DNA from: Onthomonas sp964456525
GTDB taxonomy: Bacteria; Bacillota; Clostridia; Oscillospirales; Oscillospiraceae
Length of the DNA: 64,000 nt
NCBI GenBank assembly: GCA_964456525.1
Contig: CAYWAP010000001.1
Span: 1 to 64,000, forward strand
Direction of reading: 5' to 3'
How positions within the stretch are numbered: position 1 is the first letter of the stretch; each line of letters opens with the position of its first letter. The notes beneath the pieces are model-generated. The model made no database searches and was not told the DNA's origin. It saw nothing but the letters and a program-made list of their open reading frames with translations. Positions 1-7,388 of this stretch are shown piece by piece. A program made the translations under genes and the position numbers.

Positions 1-24
1 TTGGTATTGGCAGTTCAGTTCCAT
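1..24 (-). CDS. 5' end of a gene running off the left edge
   Basis: Only eight codons are visible, reading M-E-L-N-C-Q-Y-Q leftwards from an ATG at 24-22. The start is supported by an AGAGGTGG ribosome-binding site at 31-38, seven bases upstream, and by a sigma-A promoter at 56-84. The product cannot be identified from eight residues. Confidence 0.55.
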
Positions 25-55
25 TTTATCCACCTCTTTTGTCTTTTTCCAACTA

Positions 56-84
56 ATTATAGGAAAAATATGCTAATATCTCCA
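56..84 (-). promoter_or_regulatory. Sigma-A promoter for the left-edge gene
   Basis: On the minus strand TGGAGA (79-84) lies 17 bases from a perfect TATAAT (56-61). Transcription would start near position 49, giving a leader of about 25 bases to the ATG at 24. Confidence 0.55.
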
Positions 85-277
85 GAAAACCATGTCGATA
101 AAATTACGTCTTTTCTTGTCACTTGTTTTACTTTTTTATCCATTTTTGCTATTTTAAGTAAATTCTTCAAAATTCTGTCACTTATTTGTCAAAATGCGGA
201 AACTGCAACTGTTCAGAGCCGGCGCTTCGTTCTCCCCTTCCCGGCCGGCCGCTCAGAGAGCGGCCTTTGCAGACAAC

Positions 278-311
278 AAAAAACGCCCCGAAGGCTGCCC
301 CATTCCGGGGC
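278..311 (-). terminator. Second intrinsic terminator behind the galactan operon
   Basis: On the minus strand a GC-rich hairpin (arms 285-292 and 303-311 with one bulged C) is followed by six U from the A-run at 278-283. It backs up the terminator at 500-545. A perfect 8-bp hairpin at 247-265 (GGCCGCTC/GAGCGGCC) has only a short T-run on the plus side. The rest of 25-658 shows no convincing coding potential. Confidence 0.65.
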
Positions 312-499
312 TATTTCTGACGCCAAATCCCGCCGTTGAAAGAAAAATGAAGGACATTTCACCGAAATGAACTGCCCTTCACATTCTGGAGATCATGCTC
401 CCATCTTTTTAAAAAACACAGCTTTGGGGACGCCAATGGAAACGGCCCCAGCCGTAACGTTCCGGCGCTGCGGCGTCCGCCGAGGCCCAAACCAAAGAT

Positions 500-545
500 A
501 AAAAAGCCCCACCTCAGGCGGAGACAGGGTTCGCCTGAGGTGGGG
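500..545 (-). terminator. Intrinsic terminator of the galactan operon
   Basis: A perfect 14-bp stem (507-520 pairing with 532-545, 11-base loop) is followed on the minus strand by six U (A-run 500-505). It lies about 115 bases after the stop codon of the TraX-family gene and ends the operon that starts at 8800-8828. Confidence 0.85.
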
Positions 546-658
546 TAATGGGAGCGATTGTATGCCAGCTTCCTGCACAATCTACGGCTCCTTGAGGAAT
601 GTGTAAGTTGTCGGGCCGGATTCCGCACGGCACCTGAAAAGGGATCCTCCCGCGCCGC

Positions 659-1426
659 TCACGCGATCACATACGTGAGAAGGCCCAGAATCAGCAGGTG
701 CAAGGGATAAAAAACATAAAACAGGTACTTATTTTTGTTCCAGCCGCGCTCGCCGTCATAGCTCCAAATCGCGTAAGTGGAGAAGGGGCCGGTGACATAC
801 ATGGTACTGATAGCACACCCCATGATCACCTTGAGACCCGCCCGGTCGTAGAGCAGGTAGTACACCGCAGTCAGGAGCACGGTGCACAGTCCAAAGCTAC
901 AGCCCAGAAGATTGCACCAGAGGATGGCCGCGAGGATGATCGTCCCCTGTGACAGGCGGTAGAGAACGCCCTTTTTCGATTGAAATAACCGCAGTCCATA
1001 GAGCATGACAAGACAAATGGTCATGGTAAAGAGGGCATTCTGACTGGTAGTGTCCAAAAGGGTGGCGCTCATAGCCAGGTCATAGGGCACCTCGCTGAGG
1101 ATAGCAAATCCCAGCATCGTCAGGAGATACCGGCGGTAGCTTGACGTATGTTGGAACCCCTCCACCAGGAGGAAGGCAAAGACCGGCACGGCCAGTCCGC
1201 CAATCAACTGCAGCACAGAGGCCCAGGTGCTTAAGATCATCATATCCGCATTCGAGCTCAGCAAATCAGCCAATTCTTCACTCGTATAGTCATTGACGTG
1301 AAGCAGCCCGTTTTGCACCACAGACATCCCGATGGTATAAAACAACATGGTGACGCAGGCGTAAATTTTGAGTTTCGTGCCCGTCATGACGATTTTACGT
1401 CTGCGGCGCCTTACCTTTTCTGCCAT
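659..1426 (-). CDS. TraX-family membrane protein
   Basis: 255 residues with a basic N-terminus and about seven to eight hydrophobic segments. The pattern 'VFAFLLVEGFQHT...YLLTMLGFAILSEVPYDLA' and the C-terminal 'KYLFYVFYPLHLLILGL' are typical of the TraX family, named after the F-plasmid pilin N-acetyltransferase and related to membrane acyltransferases. Chromosomal firmicute members have no established substrate. The start lies 25 bases after the GH53 stop, so it is probably the last gene of the galactan operon, followed by tandem terminators. No other conjugation genes are nearby. Inference: a membrane acyltransferase, possibly acting on a glycan. Family call firm, role unknown. Confidence 0.8.
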   Translation of the reverse strand: MAEKVRRRRRKIVMTGTKLKIYACVTMLFYTIGMSVVQNGLLHVNDYTSEELADLLSSNADMMILSTWASVLQLIGGLAVPVFAFLLVEGFQHTSSYRRYLLTMLGFAILSEVPYDLAMSATLLDTTSQNALFTMTICLVMLYGLRLFQSKKGVLYRLSQGTIILAAILWCNLLGCSFGLCTVLLTAVYYLLYDRAGLKVIMGCAISTMYVTGPFSTYAIWSYDGERGWNKNKYLFYVFYPLHLLILGLLTYVIA

Positions 1427-1451
1427 ATCTGTCTCCTATTATGATGTCAAA

Positions 1452-2564
1452 TCAAAAATCACGGATGGTTTCCAGCGTGGGAAGGGCTCTGCCCTCGTAG
1501 TCAAAGAGGGCCTGGTTTGCCCACTCATTCCCCCCGGGGCCTTTTTCCTTGATGTAGGCCAGGGCCTCCGGGCTGGCCCAGCCGCTGCCCGGTACGGGAA
1601 TCCACGCCGGTTCCCAGTAGATAAAGCCCTTGCCGTGGCCCTCCGGAACCTGACGGATGAGCTCCATCACGGCCGTCATAAAGTCCGACTGTCCCTGGGG
1701 CGTCATCGGATATTCCACCTGCTCGGCAAGGGCGGGACGGGTGGCCATTCCCTTCCGCTGGTCGGGAGCCAGCCCTTCGTAGGAGGCGTAGTCCTCCATC
1801 GTGTAACCCATCGACACTTCTGCCACAATCATGTCCTTGTGATAGCGAAGGGCCAGGTCGTTCATGTTCTTCCGCAGGTCTTCTACCGTTCCATGCCAGA
1901 AAGGATAGTAACTCAGGCCGATATACTGGAAGTCCATGCCTCCCTCAGCAAAATACTGGTCAAACCAATTGCGGTAGAGCGCATTGTTGCCTCCATTATC
2001 CAGGTGCAGCATGATGGGAATGTCCTCTGACACCGAGCGGACTGCCCGAATGCCTGCGTTCAGGAACCGCACGATGTTGGCAAAGTTGGGAACCTTCCCA
2101 AAGGGCCACAGGAGACCATTGCTCAGCTCATTTCCCACCGCAACCATGGCGGGCAGCAGATTTTCCCCCTTTAAGGTGGTCATCACCTGGAGGGTATAGT
2201 CGTAAACCGCCTGTTCCAGCTGATCTACATCCATCCCCTGCCACGCCTTTGGAATCGTCTGCTTCCCCGGGTCAGCCCAGAAGTCACTGTAATGGAAGTC
2301 CAGCAACCAATCCACGCCCAGGGCCTTTACCCGGCTGGCCAGGCACATGGTTCGCTCCAGATCGTTGGTTCCGGCTCCGTAGGGGGAGCCGTCCGGCGCA
2401 TAGGGGTCATTCCAAAGCCGGAGACGCACCAGATTCATGCCATACCGCTGCAAAATCTCCATTGCGTCCCCAGGTACGCCGTGATCCGTAAACTTGCCGC
2501 CGCAGGCCTCTACTTCCAGAAGTGTGGATAGATCCATCCCCTTCACCCAATATTTCACTGTCAT
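1452..2564 (-). CDS. ganB: Arabinogalactan endo-beta-1,4-galactanase (GH53)
   Basis: 370 residues covering a whole GH53 (beta/alpha)8 barrel from 'KGMDLSTLLEVEACGG' onward. The likely acid/base is Glu146 in 'VAVGNELSNG' and the nucleophile Glu249 in 'MIVAEVSMGYT'. The family hydrolyses beta-1,4-galactan to galacto-oligosaccharides. There is no signal peptide, so the enzyme should be cytoplasmic and act on imported oligosaccharides, unlike secreted Bacillus GanB. It follows the zinc-ribbon gene by 185 bases, with a hairpin between, and precedes the traX-like gene by 25 bases. A GTG two codons downstream has slightly better ribosome-binding spacing, so the start could shift by six bases. Confidence 0.93.
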   Translation of the reverse strand: MTVKYWVKGMDLSTLLEVEACGGKFTDHGVPGDAMEILQRYGMNLVRLRLWNDPYAPDGSPYGAGTNDLERTMCLASRVKALGVDWLLDFHYSDFWADPGKQTIPKAWQGMDVDQLEQAVYDYTLQVMTTLKGENLLPAMVAVGNELSNGLLWPFGKVPNFANIVRFLNAGIRAVRSVSEDIPIMLHLDNGGNNALYRNWFDQYFAEGGMDFQYIGLSYYPFWHGTVEDLRKNMNDLALRYHKDMIVAEVSMGYTMEDYASYEGLAPDQRKGMATRPALAEQVEYPMTPQGQSDFMTAVMELIRQVPEGHGKGFIYWEPAWIPVPGSGWASPEALAYIKEKGPGGNEWANQALFDYEGRALPTLETIRDF

Positions 2565-2599
2565 CCCTCGTTTCCTGCCGTTGTTTTACATTTACATAT

Positions 2600-2649
2600 C
2601 GCCATCCCCCTTCGGCGCTGGCACGAGGCCGCGCCACAGGAGGATGGCG
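2600..2649 (-). other. Intra-operon hairpin before ganB
   Basis: Eight-base arms CGCCATCC (2600-2607) and GGATGGCG (2642-2649) enclose a GC-rich loop. No U-tract follows on the minus strand, so this is more likely an mRNA processing or stability element than a terminator. Confidence 0.4.
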
Positions 2650-2749
2650 AGTCAATAGCATTTGAAAAGTGTTATCCATGCGCGGCGCGGCAGTAAGACA
2701 CGGCCGCAGAGCCGCTCTCCGCCGGCGCACCGCGATTCACGGGGGAAAA

Positions 2750-2980
2750 TCAGCCTTCGTCACTGAAATCCTCAAAGTCCACAAAACGCTTCATCATGCT
2801 GCGATAGCGGAACCGGGCCATCTGATTCTTGTTCAGCACGTCCTCCTCGGTGCCCACATATTGGCAGCGGATGCAGTAGTACTCCCCCTTATCCTTGTCA
2901 TAAAACATGTCAATGTCTAAGTCCCGCAGGAAGCAGGAGGGGCAGCGGTAGTTCAGTCTGCCTTTTCCAGATTGAGCCAT
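2750..2980 (-). CDS. Small zinc-ribbon protein in the galactan operon
   Basis: 76 residues beginning 'MAQSGKGRLNYRCPSC'. Two pairs of cysteines (CPSC and, about 24 residues on, CIRC) form a rubredoxin-like zinc ribbon; the C-terminus is charged ('MMKRFVDFEDFSDEG'). The ATG at 2980 has an AAAGGAGG site about nine bases upstream, inside the end of the preceding gene, which it overlaps by 28 bases, implying translational coupling. I do not recognise a specific family. Function unknown; a metal- or nucleic-acid-binding role is only an inference from the ribbon. Confidence 0.75.
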   Translation of the reverse strand: MAQSGKGRLNYRCPSCFLRDLDIDMFYDKDKGEYYCIRCQYVGTEEDVLNKNQMARFRYRSMMKRFVDFEDFSDEG

Positions 2981-4791
2981 GTGGTAAAGACCTCCTTTTC
3001 GCACAATTTTCCCGTATAACCCAGCGTAAACATGGGGCTAAAAGCATAACCTTCTTTGACATAGCCGGTTTTGTCCCGGCCCTCACAGGTCATGGAGACC
3101 AGCGTGTGAATGGGCGGAACCTTGCAGAGAACCCGCTCGGCGCCGGCTGCGGAGGCTTCCCGGCACTTGTACTCATAGGGAATCGTGGCGCTGTCCGCCC
3201 CCGCTTCCACGCTCAGAGTCAGGCTGGACATATCCTCCGTGTACTCCGTCGTGCCGTAGCAGCCCACCATGTACTCCTGGATGGTCACGTCCGCGGTGGG
3301 ATCGCTCATCTCCAACACGCGGCGGTCAAAGCGAATGCTGCTGCTGCCTTCCGGGAAGGTAATCACCGTTTGCAGCTTGACGGTAAGGTCGGCAAATTCA
3401 ATCTCCACCGGGTCCAGCGTCAGGATGCGGTCCTTGCCCTCCTGGGAGAAGTGGGCCTTGGTGCGGCAGAGACAGAGATCCACTTCCTCGCCGTTGTGGC
3501 AAATCTTGGCGCTGCGCACCGTTCCCTCTCCTGCATAGTGGGTGAAATAACCGGCGCGGTATTTCTCCTGAATCAGGAAGGGATAGCTGGCGTCCTGAAC
3601 GTGGGGCGTGCCGATGCCCACCGGCCAGTCCAGTTTGGCCACATAGGGGCGCAAATCCACCAAGGCGCCGCCCTGGTCCATATTGATGCAGGCGCGGAGA
3701 TAGGGGTCGCAATACCAGAAGAGCTGTTTCTGGCTGCCGTAGAGGATGTCCCGCCACAGGGCGCATTCCGGCTCCGTGTAGTGCTTCTTCTGACGGTAGT
3801 AATCGGCAAACTCACTCATGGTCATGTCGATCAGCTTGCCCTCTTTTTTCAGCTGGCCGTAGTAAGCGCATCCGTCCTCATAGGACTTTTTGAGCAGCTC
3901 ATAGGGCGCCTCCCATCGTCCCATCTTGTTCATCCAGCCCGGGCCGACGAACATCATATTGTAGGCATAGCCGTCATTGTACTTCGCCAGCGCCCGATAC
4001 TGATCGATCAGGTTGTACAGATAGGGGTATTCCCAGGTTGACGTGTCATAAATCATTCCCCGGAGGACATTCTGGGGATGGGTGCCGAAGTTGGAGCCGT
4101 TTCCGTCATAGCAGGCCAGCAGATCCCGGGACAGGTGGGGAATGGCCACAATGCCGGAATCCTCTTCCTCATTGGCGGCAGGGGCGTGCGTGTTCTGCTT
4201 AGAGGGAATCCAGGGGGCCCAGGGGCCGCCGTCCATGAAGGTGTACCAGCTGTTGTTGCAGGTGTGGTACGCCTTTGGGCCTTCCTCCCAGCAGGTGGCC
4301 ACGGCGCACTTGACCGAGGGATAGGTCTCCTTGATGAAATTCGTCAGCTCTGCATCCATGTAATAGGAGCCGGTGGACTCGGGATAAAAGCCGAACCGCT
4401 CATAGAACTTCTCAAAGACGTCCTTTACAATGGTCTTTTTGTCCTCCATGGAGAACATCCAGATGCAGAAGTCCTTGGTCTTGTACTTCTCCCGGAACTG
4501 CTCGCAGGGCAGGCCCAGAAGGGTCAGACTGATTTCATCGCCGTATTTGGCGTGATGCTCCTTGGCCAGCGCCACGGCCTCATCGTTGAACAGGCTGGCA
4601 TAGGTCATCTGAATGGTGGTTTTCAGGCCGTTTTTATGGGCGCACTCCTGCTGCACTTTGAAGATGTCCAGGCTCTCCGTCAGCAGCGCCTTGCGGCCGA
4701 TATCCTCCGCCTTTCCCTGGCCGGTCACTTTTTCAGCGTATTCCGGCACCATTTCCGGACGATGGATAATATTGACAACAAATTGATCCAT
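2953..4791 (-). CDS. Unrecognised 612-residue protein of the galactan operon, possibly a carbohydrate-active enzyme
   Basis: 612 residues, no signal peptide. The first ~400 residues look like an alpha/beta barrel rich in aromatics and acids: 'NIIHRPEM' at the start, 'GFYPESTGSYYMDAELTNF' near residue 140, then 'TFMDGGPWAPWIPS', 'IPHLSRDLLACYDG' and 'FVGPGWMNKMGRWEAP'. The last ~190 residues look like a beta-sandwich ('ILTLDPVEIEFADLTVKLQ', 'SIRFDRRVLEMSDP'). A catalytic barrel plus mutarotase-like sandwich is common in GH38/GH57-type enzymes, but I cannot assign this protein to a named family. Placement between the permeases and GH53 suggests a role on galactan fragments (inference). It overlaps the zinc-ribbon gene by 28 bases. 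Confidence 0.7.
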   Translation of the reverse strand: MDQFVVNIIHRPEMVPEYAEKVTGQGKAEDIGRKALLTESLDIFKVQQECAHKNGLKTTIQMTYASLFNDEAVALAKEHHAKYGDEISLTLLGLPCEQFREKYKTKDFCIWMFSMEDKKTIVKDVFEKFYERFGFYPESTGSYYMDAELTNFIKETYPSVKCAVATCWEEGPKAYHTCNNSWYTFMDGGPWAPWIPSKQNTHAPAANEEEDSGIVAIPHLSRDLLACYDGNGSNFGTHPQNVLRGMIYDTSTWEYPYLYNLIDQYRALAKYNDGYAYNMMFVGPGWMNKMGRWEAPYELLKKSYEDGCAYYGQLKKEGKLIDMTMSEFADYYRQKKHYTEPECALWRDILYGSQKQLFWYCDPYLRACINMDQGGALVDLRPYVAKLDWPVGIGTPHVQDASYPFLIQEKYRAGYFTHYAGEGTVRSAKICHNGEEVDLCLCRTKAHFSQEGKDRILTLDPVEIEFADLTVKLQTVITFPEGSSSIRFDRRVLEMSDPTADVTIQEYMVGCYGTTEYTEDMSSLTLSVEAGADSATIPYEYKCREASAAGAERVLCKVPPIHTLVSMTCEGRDKTGYVKEGYAFSPMFTLGYTGKLCEKEVFTTWLNLEKAD

Positions 4792-4878
4792 AGTTTGAAT
4801 ATATCCTTTCCATCACAAAATCGGAGCGTATGATGCCCACTTTTGCTCGTTTGTAAATGCGACAAAATCACCCAAATT

Positions 4879-4897
4879 CCGCCCCTTCAGGGGGCGG
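4879..4897 (-). other. GC-rich hairpin downstream of ganQ
   Basis: CCGCCCC (4879-4885) pairs with GGGGCGG (4891-4897). On the minus strand it is followed by a weak, interrupted T-rich tail. It lies between the permease and the 612-residue gene and may act as a partial terminator or 3'-end stabiliser for the transporter message. Confidence 0.4.
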
Positions 4898-4955
4898 CAT
4901 TCGTTTGATTGGACAGGGCAAAGGCAAAAACCTATGCCCTGCCGGCTTTTCCGTC

Positions 4956-5810
4956 TTAGCCCTTCACAGCACCGCCGGTAATGCCTTCCACATAGAACTT
5001 CTGCATGATAAAGAACAGAATCGAAATGGGGATGGACACCAGCACGCCGCCGCAGCAGAACTGGGTAAAGTAGCTGTTGATCAGGCTCTTGTCCAGCATC
5101 TTGTACAGGCCCACTGCCACAGTATAATACTTGGAAACGCCTGCGTTCAAGATCATCTTGGAGTACACGAAGTCCATCCACGGGGTCAGGAAGCTGTTAA
5201 TGACCGTGTACACGATGATGGGGCGGCTCATGGGGACGACGATCTGGAAAAAGATGCGCGCTTCGTTGCATCCGTCCAGTCTGGCCGCCTCACACATGGA
5301 ACGGGGCACCGTATCGAAGAAGCCCTTGCAGATCAGATAGCCCAAGCCGGAGGAACCGGAATAGACCAGAATCAGGCCGATGTGGCTGTTTGTCAGACCA
5401 AAGGTCTTCAGAACAAAGTACACGGCAATCATGGACAGCACGCCCGGGAACAGGTTGAGAATGACCGCCATGTTCATCAGAGGCTTACGAGCCTTGAAGC
5501 GCTTAAACGAGGTAGCGTATGCGACCATCAGCACAAAGGCCGTGGAAATCACGCAGGTGAAGCAGGCAATTTTCAGGGTATTCATAAACCACTGGGGGAA
5601 CTGGTTGACCGAGTCGGACTGGAACAGAGCCAGGTAATTGGAGATGCTCCACTCCTGCGGGAAGAACGTGCTGGTATTCATGCCGGTATAGGCACTGAAG
5701 GACGTGCAGACCAGCCAGACGATGGGAATCAGCCAGATAATGGCCAGGATTGCAATAAATGCATTGTGTAACACTTTTTTCCCGATTTTCTTATTAGCAG
5801 CTGCCTTCAT
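4956..5810 (-). CDS. ganQ: Sugar ABC transporter permease, MalG/GanQ type
   Basis: 284 residues, six predicted membrane helices, with the EAA loop 'CEAARLDGCNEARIFFQIVVP' that docks the ATPase. This is the second permease of a CUT1 importer for oligosaccharides, working with the adjacent 485-residue permease and the lipoprotein binding protein. Its ATG shares one base with the stop codon of the upstream permease (TGATG), so the two are translationally coupled. No ATPase is encoded here; a shared MsmX/UgpC-type ATPase elsewhere is expected for CUT1 systems. Galacto-oligosaccharide specificity is inferred from the GH53 and GH42 neighbours. Confidence 0.9.
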   Translation of the reverse strand: MKAAANKKIGKKVLHNAFIAILAIIWLIPIVWLVCTSFSAYTGMNTSTFFPQEWSISNYLALFQSDSVNQFPQWFMNTLKIACFTCVISTAFVLMVAYATSFKRFKARKPLMNMAVILNLFPGVLSMIAVYFVLKTFGLTNSHIGLILVYSGSSGLGYLICKGFFDTVPRSMCEAARLDGCNEARIFFQIVVPMSRPIIVYTVINSFLTPWMDFVYSKMILNAGVSKYYTVAVGLYKMLDKSLINSYFTQFCCGGVLVSIPISILFFIMQKFYVEGITGGAVKG

Positions 5811-7267
5811 CAGTTGTACACCTCCTCTTTATCTCCACTAATCAGGAAGTTAAACGCAATTAAGGTGAAGAATGCACAGACAATGAACACCACGATACCG
5901 ATCACAGCCGCCATCTTGTAGTTATAGTAATCCTGGGTTAGGGTAAAGAGCCAGGTGACCAGCAAGTCCACTTCCTTGGCCTGGGAGTTTGCCATGGCCT
6001 GGTTGGTGGTTGTGTAGACGTCCTGGGTCAGCAGGTAGATGACATTGAAGTTGTTGATATTCTTCACGAAATCGGTGACCAACGAGGGGCCAGTCACGAA
6101 CAGCAGGTAGGGCATGGTAATGTAGCGGAAGGTCTGGAAGGAACTGGCGCCGTCAATTCTGGCGCTCTCCAGCTGATCGCTGGGCAGGTTCATCAGCACG
6201 CCGGTGGAAACCAGCATCTGATAGGGCAGGCCGATCCAGATGTTAATCAGAATGATCATAACATGGGCCCACCCAGGCGCGGAGAGGAAGGGAATGTAAC
6301 TGGTCGAAATCAGGCCCAGATCCCGCAGGAACCCTGTCAAACCGATCTGCGCGCAAATCGTATTGACAATGCCGCCATTGGAGAAGAAATTTCGCACCAG
6401 AAGCAGGGAGACAAACTGGGGAACCGCAATGGTGACCACAAACAGCAGTCTCCACAGTTTGGGCGCGATGGTCAGCTTGCTGTTCAAGAGCATGGACAGC
6501 AAAATACCGCCGATATAGGTGGTGAGGGTGGCGAAGAATGCCCAAACCAGCGTCCAGCCCAGGACACGGACAAAGGCATATCCAAAGGTGATGGTTAAGC
6601 CGCCGCCGCCAAAGAGGTTGATAAAGTTATCCAGTCCCACCCAGGTAAACAGGTTGGTGGGGGGCATATGGTTGGAGTCGTAGTTGGTAAAGGCGACAAA
6701 GACCAGCAACAGGATGGGGATAAAGGTGAAAATGACAATGCCCGTTACCGGCAGCGTCAGCATGGTGATGTAGAACTTCTCGTCCAGATAGGAGCGGACG
6801 TCCTCTTTAAAGGTATTGATATGGATGCCGTGCTCTGCGTCCATCTGGAGCCGGTAGCAGTTCACCACGTTCCGCATGAGGACCACCAGCGCAAAGGCCC
6901 AGACCACAAAGCTGAACAGGCTCATCAGCAGGATCATGAACGAGTTGTCGTAGTCATTCCACTCGCTCTGCATGGTCTGCATATTAAAGACCTTTTCCGC
7001 CTGAACCGTACCAAGGGTGAGAAACTTCGGCACATATTGGACGGAGATGGTGACTGTGAAGGCAATGACGATGGCTTCCAGGAGCGTCATAATCAGAGCC
7101 TTGACATACTGCTTCCGGCGAACGTAACCGGCTCCCCACCACAGAACAGACAATTTGACAAAGGCATCGCCTTTGGTAAACGCCACGCCAAAATCTCTAA
7201 AGAAGGCGGCGATGGCGCCAAAGAATCCTTTCACGCCTTGAAGGATCTTTGCTTTCTTTTCTTTCAT
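5810..7267 (-). CDS. ganP: Sugar ABC transporter permease, MalF/GanP type
   Basis: 485 residues, longer than most CUT1 permeases because of an N-terminal extension of about 170 residues carrying extra hydrophobic segments ('ALIMTLLEAIVIAFTVTIS', 'ILLMSLFSFVVWAFALVVL'), as in GanP/MalF-type proteins. The EAA loop 'ESARIDGASSFQTFRYITMP' lies near the C-terminus. It forms the transmembrane channel with the MalG-type partner. It starts 121 bases after the binding-protein gene, with a perfect 10-bp hairpin between, and overlaps the next gene by one base. Confidence 0.9.
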   Translation of the reverse strand: MKEKKAKILQGVKGFFGAIAAFFRDFGVAFTKGDAFVKLSVLWWGAGYVRRKQYVKALIMTLLEAIVIAFTVTISVQYVPKFLTLGTVQAEKVFNMQTMQSEWNDYDNSFMILLMSLFSFVVWAFALVVLMRNVVNCYRLQMDAEHGIHINTFKEDVRSYLDEKFYITMLTLPVTGIVIFTFIPILLLVFVAFTNYDSNHMPPTNLFTWVGLDNFINLFGGGGLTITFGYAFVRVLGWTLVWAFFATLTTYIGGILLSMLLNSKLTIAPKLWRLLFVVTIAVPQFVSLLLVRNFFSNGGIVNTICAQIGLTGFLRDLGLISTSYIPFLSAPGWAHVMIILINIWIGLPYQMLVSTGVLMNLPSDQLESARIDGASSFQTFRYITMPYLLFVTGPSLVTDFVKNINNFNVIYLLTQDVYTTTNQAMANSQAKEVDLLVTWLFTLTQDYYNYKMAAVIGIVVFIVCAFFTLIAFNFLISGDKEEVYN

Positions 7268-7313
7268 GGGAACCTCCTTTGCTTTTCTGATTCATTGGGT
7301 TGATTGTGGACAA

Positions 7314-7340
7314 GGCCCATATGCAGGACGCATATGGGCC
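7314..7340 (-). other. Intercistronic hairpin after the binding-protein gene
   Basis: A perfect 10-bp inverted repeat GGCCCATATG/CATATGGGCC (7314-7323, 7331-7340) with a 7-base loop and no U-run on the minus strand. Such hairpins after the first gene of ABC importer operons commonly stabilise the binding-protein mRNA and lower expression of the permeases; that role is inferred here. Confidence 0.6.
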
Positions 7341-7388
7341 TGTTTATCACATTCGTTTATCCGATTGCGACCTCAGAAGGGATCGGAC

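Noticed and set aside
1..339. Open frame of 112 codons on the plus strand
   Set aside because: No ribosome-binding site, unnatural composition, and it runs through two hairpins and over the promoter and start of a minus-strand gene.
659..1426. Evidence for a conjugative element from the TraX name
   Set aside because: No relaxase, coupling protein, secretion genes or integrase nearby; TraX homologues are common chromosomal genes in Firmicutes.
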